A stretch of 64,000 nt of DNA, from positions 138,528,365-138,592,364 of the forward strand of contig JAOWCC010001634.1 in assembly GCA_030867875.1 (NCBI GenBank), written 5' to 3'. The notes beneath the pieces are model-generated. The model did no database searches, was not told the DNA's origin, and was given only the letters and a program-made list of their open reading frames with translations. How positions within the stretch are numbered: position 1 is the stretch's first letter; every line of letters starts with the position of its first letter. Position numbers and translations under genes: made by a program. Of this stretch, positions 14,500 through 24,959 are shown piece after piece. The stretch comes from Actinernus sp. WN-2022 (lineage: Eukaryota > Cnidaria > Anthozoa > Actiniaria > Actinernidae).

Positions 14500-15424
14500 A
14501 TATATGTAAAGACAAATTTTACAAGCAAAATTACTATCATCTATTGATGTACATAATACCGCGGAAATGCAAAGATCTACAACTAGTAATAATAAAGTCT
14601 GAACGATATATTTAAACACGATATATTAATATATCGCAATATATCCCAGAAAATCCTTGATTTTTTGAGACACAGACACTTTCAACGATTTGGACTAATA
14701 CCCGAGCAATGGTACGTGATAATAAATTTCAACTAATCCAAATTACTAGTAGTAAGAGAAAAACAATCCTTCTCTTAGCATTTCGTTAAAGAATCCGTAA
14801 AGTAGCCAAAATGAACCACTTCATATACTTGAACTTGAATGACATAATACGGGGTAACTGAATGACTAAGAGTAGTAATAATTTACGGTCTTCTGTCAGC
14901 TACAAAAAACATATTACAAACTGAGTTAGCTGAAAATTCACTCTAAATCAGTTACGTAATAATTCATGAATTGCATTCCGGCAGTGAAATATGGATGAAT
15001 CAATAACACCTAATTACTGTAGTTAAAAAATAACTGAATAAGATCGAGCTCTATACTTAAGCTATATAAAAGCAACTGATATCCGCAAACCTCAAACTAT
15101 CAATGTTTATAACTACAGAAAGAAATCCTTCACATTAAACACTTCATAGATCATTAACTCTCAGCAACTTCGCCTATAGTTTATAGAAAACAGCAGGCAA
15201 TAATTCAAAATCAATGTCACCTAAACAAAAATTGAAGAATCTTAAAAATAATGAAAGTCTGATCGTATAACAACTGAACTCATTAAGCTAAAGATTTCTC
15301 TTGGTATAACAATCTGGATGGCGTTTGAAAAGGGACTCACGACCCTATGGTGTTGAGATGTTCGATCTGCACGTGCACGTGTGTCACTGGGCGGCTGACC
15401 ATGGCCGGCAAGGATCCCGACATA
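14500..15424. other. AT-rich spacer without recognised gene
   Basis: Unique-looking AT-rich DNA directly after the satellite. It contains short TATA-like runs near 14606-14646 and no supported coding frame. Confidence 0.6.
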
Positions 15425-16020
15425 ACAGTTCCTCCAAAAATATCCGGTTCTCCCGCGGAGGAGACGAGAATTCATAGGAGAAAAAATAGACAAAGAAAAA
15501 TCATGTCAAAAGGCTTGTAAAACACATAAGGAGCACTAAATGTTATGTACTACGTTGTAGGACTGAATTTTGAAATTCTCAAACTTTTTGTACTGCCTCG
15601 TTGACTCAAATCTTTTACGACAATGCAACAGTACGAATACATACCTTCACGTAGAGTTTCAAAGGTATCCTCTAATTTACCTCTTAACAGAATAGAGTAC
15701 GCCACCTTCCAAGGAGACTTGAAACAACCTTTGCTCAAACTCAGTGCTCTTCCGTTGTGTTTCAACGCTGAAGGTTCTTGGATAATAGTTCCTCCAAAAT
15801 TGTCCGATTTTCCCGCGGTGGAGACGAGGATTCATAGGAGAAAAAATAGACAGAAGAATCATTAATGTCACAAATGCCTTGTAAAGCAAAAAACAAGCCC
15901 TAACAAATTATGTCTACTGCATCGTTGACTCAAACATTTCGTGAATATACGACGTGTTCAAAAACATTACGAATATATACGTACCTTCGCGTAGAGTTGC
16001 ATACGTATCTTCCACTATAA
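15425..16020. repeat. Diverged tandem duplication (about 15425-15690 and 15785-16020)
   Basis: Two blocks resemble each other. Both contain AGTTCCTCCAAAA, then CCCGCGG, then GAGACGAG, then TTCATAGGAGAAAAAATAGAC. Both later contain TCGTTGACTCAAA and a TACCTTC-CGTAGAGTT motif. The offset is about 360 bases at the left and about 323 at the right, so indels separate the copies. Read on the minus strand both copies encode a similar short peptide (SIFSPMN-RL-RG, then FWRN), which may be an old exon or only shared ancestry. I do not recognise the family. Confidence 0.7.
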
Positions 16021-16270
16021 AATCTCCGTCAGAAAGTTTGGCTGACTTGTGGCTGTCCAGCAAGCGAGAGAAAGAATTCTAAACTGATTGGTCTTTATAT
16101 ACCTCAAATATGAATATTAAACATATGTACAAGAAAAGAACTAATGAACTATCACTTAAGTGACAAACAAATAGCTACGTGCCGTAATGAAGACGCTTTC
16201 CAACTCACTTTGTTACGTTGGAAAGCCTCTATTCCCCACTAAAATAATAACAGATGTTCAGACGCTAACT

Positions 16271-16625
16271 GATTTATCAGCTATTGCAAACACATTTCAG
16301 TAATGAATACTTTGCCAATATAGGAAACAGTTTATCTCATGGTATACCGCACACTCAGACTTCCTTTTCTTCCTATTAACTCATCTACAAATTAATAGCT
16401 TTTTCGTCTTTCCAACCACTCGATTTGAAATTGAAGAAGATATTTTAAAACTGAATTCAAACAAGGCTACTGGAGATTTCAGCATCCCTGTCAATCTTCA
16501 TAAAGTTTTAAGACATCTAATTTCTAAACCTTTAGAAATTATATTTAACTATTCCCTCTCTACTAGATATATATGTCCCAGACAAATTCAAAATAGCGCC
16601 ATTTGGAATACATTTTTTTTCGGGA
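16271..16625 (+). pseudogene. LINE reverse transcriptase fragment, frameshifted
   Basis: Three forward frames together give the start of a non-LTR reverse transcriptase: a TFNEYFANIGNSL-like start, then FEIEEDILKLNSNKATG, then ISKPLEIIFNYSLST, then VPDKFKIAPF. These correspond to the region upstream of the catalytic palm in CR1/Jockey-like LINEs (known family pattern: KA-G-D-IP, then IFN-SL--G--P--FK-A). At least two frameshifts and a stop separate the pieces, and the palm domain is missing. This is an old truncated copy. Confidence 0.75.
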
Positions 16626-16949
16626 TGTAATAAATATTATGCATAGCTTTAATTTATGAAAATCAGAATAATACAACTATTACATAAATACAGTTCCATA
16701 AAAATAAAACCGAAACAAAATGGTAATTAAGTATGAATAACGTAAGTAAGTAAAGTAAATATCGTACGAGCTTGAAGAGCTAGCTGCTCTCGAAAGGCCA
16801 GAAAATCTGACATTCTAGAGTCTAAATGGGGGTGGCTGTAGCCACCCAATCCACCATCCCCCCCCCCCCCCCCTAAATCCGCTTTATCAATCACCTAAGC
16901 CGCATACAAATTGAATTTGATCAGTGTTCTTTAACTCCCGTAACCCACA
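16626..16949. other. AT-rich spacer with C-tract
   Basis: No gene seen. A small hairpin (GGGTGGCT, GT loop, AGCCACCC) near 16830 precedes a run of 17 C at 16858-16874. Confidence 0.6.
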
Positions 16950-17122
16950 GTTTAAGCATTTTTTGGGAAACACCTGTCACGGTGAGTGACATTTTTCGGC
17001 AATTCCGAGCCCGCGAGAGGACAGTGGTAATGCGCGTTAGTGACGTCAGTCGTTGCATACGCGCTCAGCTTAACTGTGGCTGTATACATTTTAAGCTCTC
17101 TCTAACTCTGCCTGGAACAAAA
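16950..17122 (+). promoter_or_regulatory. CpG-rich promoter-like stretch with CRE palindrome
   Basis: Base composition changes sharply to CpG-rich sequence just before an acidic ORF. A perfect cyclic-AMP response element, TGACGTCA, lies at 17041-17048. No clear TATA box is visible. The promoter role is an inference from composition, the CRE and position. Confidence 0.35.
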
Positions 17123-17417
17123 ATGTTCGATAACGACGAGAATTCACGCGTATGCTCCACTGAAAGTAATGAAAGCTAAGCCTTTCAGAGAGGGACCAAG
17201 ACACTCCAGAGAGTGATTCTGAGGTAGAAAGCAGTGATTCTGAGGTAGCGGATCGCGGAGAAGGTGGTAGTGCACCGATCGAGCCATATCAAGACGAACC
17301 ACTTGCCATGCCAGGGCAGCCTAATAATATCAACGAGGAAGAAGACCAGGACGGTTTTAAACTCCTGCCATCCTGGAAGCAAGATATATACGAAGGCGAG
17401 GAGCCACTGACTGTGTG
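17123..17417 (+). pseudogene. Acidic exon-like ORF, possibly P2X7-like gene start
   Basis: An ATG at 17123 opens MFDNDENSRVCSTESNES and then meets TAA. One base out of phase, the frame continues with a strongly acidic Ser/Asp/Glu stretch (TPESDSEVESSDSEV), then IEPYQDEPLA and EEEDQDGFKLLPSW. It ends at a good splice donor, GTG|GTAAGC, at 17417/17418. The acidic head followed by a PYQ-EP motif resembles the N-terminus of many cnidarian proteins annotated P2X purinoceptor 7-like. That family assignment is from memory and tentative. The one-base break near 17178 means it is either a decayed exon or has an unseen short intron. No second exon is recognised downstream. Confidence 0.4.
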
Positions 17418-18045
17418 GTAAGCATATCATGGTTTTATTGTAGTCAGGCATAGCCAGAAAGGCAATTAGTGTTTGCGGGCCGGGATTATCCAGTCGACGC
17501 TTGGGAGTTACGGCTGTTTCTCTATCCATTTCAGATTTTAATTGCAGTTTTAGAACTATCAATCGTTAAGCAAAATTTGTTATGGTCAGTCCATATCACG
17601 TTTTACCCCTTATGAGAAGGATTAAACAGCCAGTCTTACTTTACGTGTTCTCCAGTCGTTATTACGATTCCAAATGAACTCATTTGATTATCGCACTTAG
17701 TCATACCATACCTTTATGCTTTTATGAAATTAACACGAGTACTCTTTACCAGTTGATTCTGAAGATAGATGTTTCATTCATAATTATTCTGGTAAATTCT
17801 AAGTGGCCTGTATTCATGTTTGTTACACGCTGTTTCCTGTTTCACGGCATGTTAGGAATTGTGCATGCAAACATCATTGTGTTTAGCTTTGGCGTAGGTC
17901 ACAAGTAACTCTCAATCTAATCCAAAACAAATTTTAAATTGCAACCGGGCTTGGTTCATAATGTATTGACTTTGTTAGATGGCCGTATATTTGTCATGCA
18001 GTGTCAGAGACTGGTGTTTGTTTGTAATTGTACGATGCGTGTCCC
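17418..18045. other. AT-rich spacer, possible intron
   Basis: Follows the splice donor at 17418. AT-rich, with short open frames that look random and no recognised domain. Confidence 0.45.
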
Positions 18046-19978
18046 CTGTGACGATCCCAAGCGCCTTTGCGAGACCACCCTCGCCCCAATCCCCTACTCT
18101 TTTCCAAAGTGGCGAATTCCAAAAGGCACAACAAGCCACTCAAACGAGTCAAGAGAATAAAGTGTCTATGTCAAAGTTACCCAAGTTGACCATTGCCAAA
18201 TTCGATGGAACTTATGCCAACTGGCTGGCTTTTTGGAATAAATACGAGGCAGGAATCGATGGTGCAGATATCGCGCCAGTCGCCAAATTTGCCTACCTGG
18301 AATAGCTAGTGGAACACCTCCTAAAGCAGACCCCCGCGGCGACTTCCGTTTCACTTCCCCGCCACAAGCATCTGCTCAGTAGAACAATACATTCCTTTTT
18401 CTATTGTAACGGCTGACCAATCAAATACTTCGTAATGTAACACACAGCTTGACGTCTTTTCCCCCGCCAACTTTGATCACTTGATTTGAGATCCCCGCTT
18501 AACCCTCGTTGATCCAAATTGAACTCTCGTCATACTGCGATTATACCTCAATGAATGCTCTCTAAATGAACTCTGCATACGGTGCTTCGTTATTTGTATG
18601 TAAACTGTTTTAACAAATTGAGTCGCTTCTCCGAAGCAGAAACGACTTCGGCTGAGATATCAAGAGAGCTCAGAGACATTTCATTCGTCCAACAAGACAA
18701 AACGAGCTCGAAAATCCGAGGATTGCGCAAGTAGCGCTTGCAGCAGCGACGAAAGAAACACAAACACATACACAAACAGATCGAAAGCGCGTAAATGGAG
18801 CTACTCAGAGGATTCTATTCAGGAAAATCCTCCGTCGATTGTTTATCAGAGTATATATATAGATATACCGATTCATCCTACGATATATTCTCTTTCTACA
18901 ATTGCAGCAGGCATATTGGTGTAAAATATGAGATTTACCGTAACCGGTCGGTAAGTTTACCGAAAACATCCTTCTTATCAGGAACGATTGCCTTAATTGA
19001 TTGCTTTTGATGTTCACGCAAGTTAGAGATCTTGAATCTGTCGCAACTGCCCCTCAAAACAGTCCAACAATGAATTTCAAGCGAAAGCGACAAGTCGATC
19101 AAAAGACGAATTTCTTTTATTATTCACGTAAAAAGGTCAAAGTTCTCACAACCACGGATATCAGAAGCTCGCTCTGATTGGCTAATTGCCGAGAAAGGAA
19201 TGTATTGCTCTACTGAGCAGACGCTTGTGGCGGGGAAGTGGAACGGAAGTCGCCGCGGGGAGTCTGCTTTAGGAGGCTAGTGGAACCCAGGGTGAGGGAG
19301 GATATTGACGGGCTGCCATTCACCACCGAGGACTATGAGAGAGCCAAAAACATCCTCAAAGCGGAGTATGGAAAGACGAGCTAAATCGTGAATGCGTATG
19401 TACAAAATATTATGTTTTTGCCAGTGTTGACGGGCGCGCAACCCGTGAAAGTACACGCCTTCTACAAGACGTTGTACAACGTGCAATCACTGGAAACGTT
19501 GGGCCAACTAGGTACCATAAACGGGAACACTAGACTAGTGCTATACAAACTCAAAGGGATCAAATCTGATCTAGTGAGGGGTGAGCAGGGATGCCAAGAC
19601 TGGGACTTCTCCCGTCTCATCGTAGCACTAAAGAAGTGGAAAGATATCAACCCAATCGACACGGTTGAGAGTACGGAAAAGGCTACGCCCCAAAAACGCC
19701 CCGAGAGTCGAACTCGGCTATTCAATGCCATAGACAACGAACAGCGAAAGCGCGTGTGTGTCTATTGCGACGCGGCACACGCTTCAAGTGACTGCACGCG
19801 GGTTACCACAGTTGATAAAAGGAAGAAACTGTTGTCTAAGAACAAACTTTGCTTTAACTGTACGGGTGCAAGACACCGTGTGGCTGATTGCAAGAGCAAA
19901 AAGGGATGTTTGTCTTGCGGGTTACGGCACCATACATCGATTTGCAGCAAGGTCGAAAACCTCATGACAGCGAGATAA
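18046..19978 (+). pseudogene. BEL/Pao gag, split by a TIR element, two in-frame stops
   Basis: The N-terminal part ends SKLPKLTIAKFDGTYANWL--WNKYEAGID, a BEL/Pao Gag hallmark, and runs to a TAG at 18303. The C-terminal part resumes at 19277 and ends at 19978. It carries three zinc knuckles: CVYCDAAHASSDC, CFNCTGARHRVADC and CLSCGLRHHTSIC, which would bind the RNA genome. When the 962-bp insertion is read through at the empty site, the two halves are in the same frame. Only two stops then interrupt it, TAG at 18303 and TAA at 19382. Those stops are later decay and not frame loss. Confidence 0.85.
18315..19276. mobile_element. 962-bp non-autonomous TIR element in gag, 9-bp TSD
   Basis: The left end CACCTCCTAAAGCAGAC and the right end GTCTGCTTTAGGAGG are inverted copies extending about 82 bases with few differences. 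CTAGTGGAA occurs directly outside both ends (18306-18314 and 19277-19285). The right end lacks the outermost two bases of the left TIR. A 9-bp duplication fits Mutator-like elements (known for MULEs) but does not prove membership. The interior has no transposase-like ORF. Removing the insert and one duplication rejoins the BEL gag frame. Confidence 0.88.
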
Positions 19979-19993
19979 GTCGGAAAGGGCGCT

Positions 19994-20330
19994 GTGGCGT
20001 ATCCTGTTATCGTAGCAGAAGTGGAGGGTATAAGATGCCGGGCCTTACTCGATACGGATGCCGGAAGTTCTTATGCCTCTGCCGCTCTGCTTGACAGACT
20101 CTCCAAGCGGTCCAGGTCCAAAGAAACTCGGGATGTTGTTAGGAGTCACTACAAGGGAAGTGGAAATCTGCTCCATAAACATTAAAGCGGTGGATGGAGA
20201 TTTTGCTCTGAACGTTGACGTGACAAGAGTGGATATAAGGGACAACTGCTGAAATTGTAAAACCCTAAGTACCAACAACTTAGGTCTGCACCCACACCTC
20301 AAGTGAGTCCAGCTGCTTGACATAGACGAC
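19994..20330 (+). pseudogene. BEL/Pao aspartic protease region, active site altered
   Basis: After gag, the frame GVAYPVIVAEVEG leads to LLDTDAGSSYASAALLDRL. In the family the catalytic motif is D-T/S-G; here the third residue reads D (GAT), so the active site is probably dead. The frame then shifts. EMLLGVTTREVEICSIN-like sequence continues at 20133-20230 in another phase, and DIDDKAELPVHLIL appears near 20317. It is part of the same pol remnant and has no independent start. Confidence 0.78.
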
Positions 20331-21310
20331 AAGGCAGAGCTCCCGGTGCATCTGATTCTGGACGCAAGTTAATGCGCAAGAATCACGACCGGTATTGAAC
20401 CACGCGTCGGCCGACCGGGAGACCCTGTCGCGGAGAAAACCCAGTTTGGCTGGACATTCTTGTCACCGGGGAAGGAGGTGGATGCGAATAACCTGCTGTT
20501 TGCGCAAACTTCACATGCAGATTACGAGGAGCTGTGCCGGCTCGACGTTTTAGGCCTGGCAGACACGCCCGAGGGGGACCAGACGGAGGTCCATCGGCAG
20601 TTCAAAGAACACCTAAAGCGAAGCCCGGAGGGATAGTACAAGACGGGACTTCCCTGGAAGGGAAACCACCCCACTCTGCCGAACAACAAGGAAGGAAAGC
20701 CATTTCGAGCCTGGTCGAGGAAGGGGTTGTAGAACGCGTCACTGGTCCGCCAGAAGGGCCGAAGTTCTACATTCCATACATGGCAGTAGTACGAGAGGCC
20801 ACAGAGAGCACCAAGTTGCGCATTGTATACGATGCGTCTGCGAGGGCTCACGTCGATGCGCCTTCGCTGAACGAATGTTTGCACCCGGGACCGCCGCTGC
20901 AGAATCAACTTTGGAACGTGCTCGTTAGAAGTCGTTTCCACCCAGTGCTAATCACAGGCGACTTACAGAAAGCGTTTCTGCAGGTCAGAATCAAGGCCTG
21001 TGAGAGAGATGCGTTGAGGTTTCACTGGAGACTCAATGAACACTCCCAGATAGAGATTTTACTCGAGCGCTGTTTGGTTTGGCCAATTCTCCATTTCTAT
21101 TGGGCGGGGTCATCCAACAACACCTTGAGAATTGGAGAGCAACGTACCCTGAAAGTGTGCGAGAAATGGAGCGCGGTCTGTACGTAGACAATCTAATCAC
21201 GGTTCAACAACTGTCACTGAGGTGAAAGAGCTGCGAGACAATGCTGTTGAAGCGTTCGCAGATGCGACTTTCAAACTTCATAAATGGCATTCGAACGTTG
21301 ATGAGCTATA
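20330..21310 (+). pseudogene. BEL/Pao reverse transcriptase region
   Basis: An EKTQFGWTFLSPG stretch near 20430 and GDQTEVHRQF-EHL near 20575 are BEL pol signatures upstream of the reverse transcriptase. The palm follows as KLRIVYDASARAHVDAPSLN and LITGDLQKAFLQVRI (20820-20990, with the first catalytic D in GDLQKAF). After a shift comes GLYVDNLIT near 21176, the YxDD box in the YVDN form. At least four frame changes or stops interrupt it. No intact polymerase can be made. Confidence 0.85.
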
Positions 21311-22310
21311 GCCTGTGTGCGATAACCCAAGCGAAGAGCAAACGTACGCCAAGCAACAACTGGGAGTGCCCGCGCAGGAAAAGTGTAAACTCTCGTGGGA
21401 CAAGGGTGTAGACGAACTGAGCGTTACTATTCCAGTGGAAAGCACAATCAGAACCAAGCGGGGAATCCTCGGGAAAATTGCAAAGATTTACGACCCCCTC
21501 GGTTTCGCGGCGCCTGTCACCTTGGGCGGCAAATTACTATTCCGAGACGTCTGCAACGCTAAAGTGGCCTGAGACACGCAGTTGCCGGGCAAGCTGACAA
21601 AGGAATGGTTGAAGTGGGATAGAGGAGATCGGCCCAACCGAGTGACCACGCCAAGGGCCTTAGTCGCTTATCGAGAACCCATCGATGAAATCGAGTTCCA
21701 CGCATTTGGGGATGCGAGTGGAGTGGGAGTTGCGGCTGCTGTGTACGCCGTCGTACGACAGTCGTCCGGCCAGACCCAGGGACTAGTTGCAGCAAAGTCG
21801 AGGTTAGCCAAGTAAGGACTGACCATACCAAGGCTGGAGCTGGTCGCGAGTCACATGGTCAGCAACCTGGCCCGGAATGTTCGAGATGCGCTGGATGGAT
21901 TTCCAGTAACGTCACAGCCTGTATTACTGGCTGAACAGCAGCGTGGCACTGCATTGGATTTGGGGTGGCGGGAACTACAGGCAGTTCGTCGCCAACCGGG
22001 TGCTAAAACTCCAACCGCACCAAGACGTAACATAGCGCCACGTGGGGACAGCCGAGAACCCAGCGGACCTCGGCAGCAGAGGCGGAATGGTGAGTCCTAG
22101 TTCACGACTTTGGTGGAACGGACCAGAGTGGCTAGGTCAGCCCGAGTGTTGGCCGGCAGATATCATTACAGAAGCAACAAAGGAAAGCAAGGCAGAAACG
22201 AAAGCTGTCAAGGAACTCTTCGCGGGCGCCGTGGACACACCAGACGAGCTGAGAAAGGCCACGAGAGTTTGTGCGTGGATCTTGCAGTTCACGCAGAATT
22301 CTCGTCTCCA
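21310..22310 (+). pseudogene. BEL/Pao RNase H and pre-integrase region, truncated
   Basis: TKRGILGKIAKIYDPLGF (about 21450-21506) is the BEL/Pao connection motif. RNase H follows: EIEFHAFGDASGVGVAAAVY near 21690 with its first catalytic D, then IPRLELVASHMVSN with the catalytic E, and GTAENPADLGSRG near 22043. LWWNGPEWL near 22105 and ELRKATRVCAWILQF near 22248 are the spacer before integrase. Stops at 21570 and 21813 and frame shifts break it. Nothing of the DDE integrase core is seen, so the element is 3' truncated near 22300. Confidence 0.85.
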
Positions 22311-22563
22311 ATGTTATACGCCATACTACGTACACTACAAACGTAAACTATTAGAACTTTAAGCTGACGCAATGAATAGAATACATAACACTGTATTAAT
22401 ATGCTACTTAATTTAAACTAGTCAAATGTAAATCAAGCCTGTTAACTGACTCTAATCACCTAAACAATGCCATAACTAAATTCTTGTTGTATTTTTTTTG
22501 GACACTACAGTTAAACATAACTTATTCAAACAGTGCCTTGGATATAAAGTTTATACATGTAAA
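22311..22563. repeat. Dispersed AT-rich repeat, copy 1 (copy 2 at about 24290-24480)
   Basis: TAAACATAACTTATTCAAAC followed by AGTGC, then ATATAAAGTTT, occurs here near 22514 and again near 24430. More diverged similarity extends upstream of both. The two copies flank the minus-strand LINE remnant, but they are too diverged to be its target duplication. Family unknown. Confidence 0.6.
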
Positions 22564-22938
22564 TTATATATATATATTATTTTATTTAAACATAATGTCC
22601 TAGTGTTTGCCTCAAGAGCACCAGGTGCCCATCTAGGAAGCTCGCACTACCGTTACAATTACAATTTTTACAACGAGTAAAGTAGAGAAAAAGGAAACGA
22701 CTTATAATAATAATAGCTAAAGCAAGAAAACAGAAAGCAGGAACTATTGATTGCAATAAGTAAATTATAGAAAATAATATGTCAAATTATATTGTGATAA
22801 TTAGAAAAAACGTACAGGGACAAATTGATAATACTAAAATTGATAATACTAAAATTGATAATACTACCCTAAAGCCAGTTAAATTAATCAAATCGCTTTG
22901 TTTCAATAATATAAAACTGTATTGCTTTAAAAACTTCT

Positions 22939-23504
22939 ATAGATCGATTTCACTTAGGTCACGTGAATTCTAAAAATCTTTATTGCTGATTCAAATAAAA
23001 TCAAGGTGCGTTTTTCTGAAAGAGAACTAAAAATTACGTATTTTTGACAAGTTTTATCAATCTAGGATATTTCCCGCCCAAAATATAAGCGATCAAATGT
23101 GCGCCATGTTTACAGTAAAATGTATGGCGCCGCCATCTTGGTGTACCTCCAAGGTACACCAAGATGGCGGCCAGATTACCAAGTTTCATTAAAGTCCATA
23201 ATTACCAAGAATTCTGACCTAAAATGTATCTATTTGCATAGATATTCACTTATTCAACATGTTGGTTTGTATTTAGAAAGATTTTAGCTGAAAGTTGCAC
23301 TAATTTGACTCCTCAAAATACGTGACTGGGTGTTGCGTGACTCAAATCGCTTCATCGATATCTCCGGAACAAAGTGAAAGAAACCGATGAAATTTGGTGT
23401 GAAGACTCGCGTAGGTAAGCTCTAAACTGTATCAAAAGCAGAATTTGATAGAGTTCATAGTTTCGAAGTTAGCAATTTGATGACGTCACATGAAATCGAT
23501 CTAT
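22939..23504. mobile_element. 566-bp TIR element inserted in LINE
   Basis: ATAGATCGATTTCA at 22939 is matched by TGAAATCGATCTAT at 23491, a perfect 14-base terminal inverted repeat. The flanks share TCT, so a 3-bp target duplication is possible. LINE coding homology stops at one end and resumes at the other (with a one-base slip in an A run), which supports an insertion. The interior is non-coding and carries the 20-bp hairpin at 23129-23171. Family not identified. Confidence 0.72.
23129..23171. repeat. Perfect 20-bp hairpin with 3-base loop
   Basis: GCCGCCATCTTGGTGTACCT is followed by CCA and then its exact reverse complement. The right arm contains AAGATGGCGGC, matching the known YY1 binding core. 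It lies inside the 566-bp TIR element. Confidence 0.9.
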
Positions 23505-24110
23505 TCTTTTATTACTGCTTAATTCAGAAGAGCCATGGAGTAGTATGTTCACATTATCCGATGTAACTTGCCAGTGAGGGATTAAAAGTGCAACGGAGGC
23601 AAATAACGTATGACGCACTGCGGCATATAGAGGACAATCTAATAAATAGTGTTTAACAGTTTCCTTGGCAAATCCGCAGAGACAATAAGCTGTTGGTGCG
23701 CAATTGATTTTAAATAGGTTATCATTTAAAGCAGAGTTACATAATCTTAAGCGAGTGTGACATATTAATGCAAATCTAGTAACGGAAAAATCGTAGAGTC
23801 TGTCATAATCATTACTACTAAAGCTTTCCTTTAGAGCTTTCTTAAAACCAGGTAATTGCGGTATGCTTGCTATAGTTGGACTTAAATCGTTCCATAATCG
23901 TATTGCAGATGGCAGAAAAGAACAACGGAAACGCTCAGTACGACAGGGCAACAGTGTATAACTTTCATTGGAGCGAAGCATGTATTGACTACGTTCACCT
24001 ACTTGCTCAGGCAAGAGCTCTTTTATATAAGCAGGAGTTAAACCTTTGACCATTTTGTAAAATGTAACGATCCTATGAACAGTTCTTCTATTTTTAAGGT
24101 AAATTATATG

Positions 24111-24959
24111 TTATTAACACCAAAGTCTCAACACCTTGTATCTAAATTTAACCCTTCTTTTAAACAATAATTTATCTTTTGAACTGCATACTGCTCTAAT
24201 ATGAACCAGTGTTTAAACATTAACCGTCGTTATGCCTAAAACCGATTACTATATCATGCAGTACCGTAACCAATCTAATACGGTCTCGCTAAACTATTTA
24301 ATTGCGGTCTTTACATAAACTCGCACATAAGCTAGCCTAATGCATAATTGTATTGTAATGTATGCTATTTTAAAACAAGTCCTTGTTAATCAAACCTCTT
24401 AACTAAATCCTCGTTAAACACTACATTTTAAACATAACTTATTCAAACAGTGCTTTCGATATAAAGTTTCGTAAATTGCACGCCTATCACGCTTATCTTG
24501 ATCTGGCTTAGCCGTTAATATTATTAATCAAGACTTTGATTCTTAATTTGTTGAACTGCTCTAAAAGCTTATTAATGGAGCCTCTCGGCCACGGTTTTTA
24601 ACTCCTGGATGCACGCATGTGCAGGAACGAGTTATTTGGGTTCGGTGGATTTTATTTCCGAGCGTGGCATTAAGTCCGAGCATGGCGTTGTTTTTTCCGA
24701 ATGCTGTATCATTTTCCGAAGATGTATTGACGGGCGTTTGTGATAGCTGTGATCTTAATTGATATTAATGGATACTCGCTTAATATTACTGGCAGTTGGC
24801 TTAAACCTGGACAGACATGGTAGTGGGTCCCTATCTACCTCAACACTACTACTATGTGGATGCCGCCTGGTTCAGAAATCTTACTTGGCCGTCTTATTAA
24901 TCTGTCTGTCTAACGATGTGTCTCCTATAAGCCTGGCCCATGTACTAACGGATCGATCG
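24111..24959. other. Spacer with copy 2 of the dispersed repeat
   Basis: AT-rich. It includes the second copy of the repeat described at 22311 (about 24290-24480) and then mixed sequence with no supported ORF before the LINE endonuclease. Confidence 0.5.

Larger units (their letters stand above)
18046..22310 (+). mobile_element. Degenerate BEL/Pao retrotransposon (gag-pol), both LTRs missing
   Basis: Gag, aspartic protease, reverse transcriptase, RNase H and the start of the integrase N-terminal region follow each other in BEL/Pao order on the plus strand. The frame is broken by many stops and shifts. The left end lies inside gag, with no LTR recognised. Homology stops soon after the AWILQFTQNSRL stretch, so the integrase core and 3' LTR are missing. 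GC content and CpG are higher than in the flanks. A 962-bp TIR element sits in gag. The element cannot be autonomous. Confidence 0.88.
22564..24110 (-). mobile_element. 5'-truncated LINE, 3' third with 3' UTR
   Basis: On the minus strand an ORF at 24053-23469 (frame open further upstream to about 24100) encodes a LINE C-terminus. In order it has RIVTFYKMVKGLTPAYI, a CRTERFRCSFLPSAIRLWNDL stretch, and a terminal zinc-binding-like motif C-CGFAKETVKHYLLDCPLY, as in several animal LINEs. A 566-bp TIR element interrupts the end. Homology resumes to its left as EVFKAIQFYIIETKRFD and a stop. The 3' UTR, with a CTTCCTAGATGGGCACC motif, AATAAA and an AT tail, ends near 22564. The reverse transcriptase palm is missing, so the copy is 5' truncated. 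Confidence 0.82.

Noticed and set aside
15550..15765. Minus-strand ORF with a RALSLSKGC phrase suggesting bacterial contamination
   Set aside because: The phrase is short and the surrounding sequence is AT-rich animal-type repeat DNA; chance resemblance is more likely.
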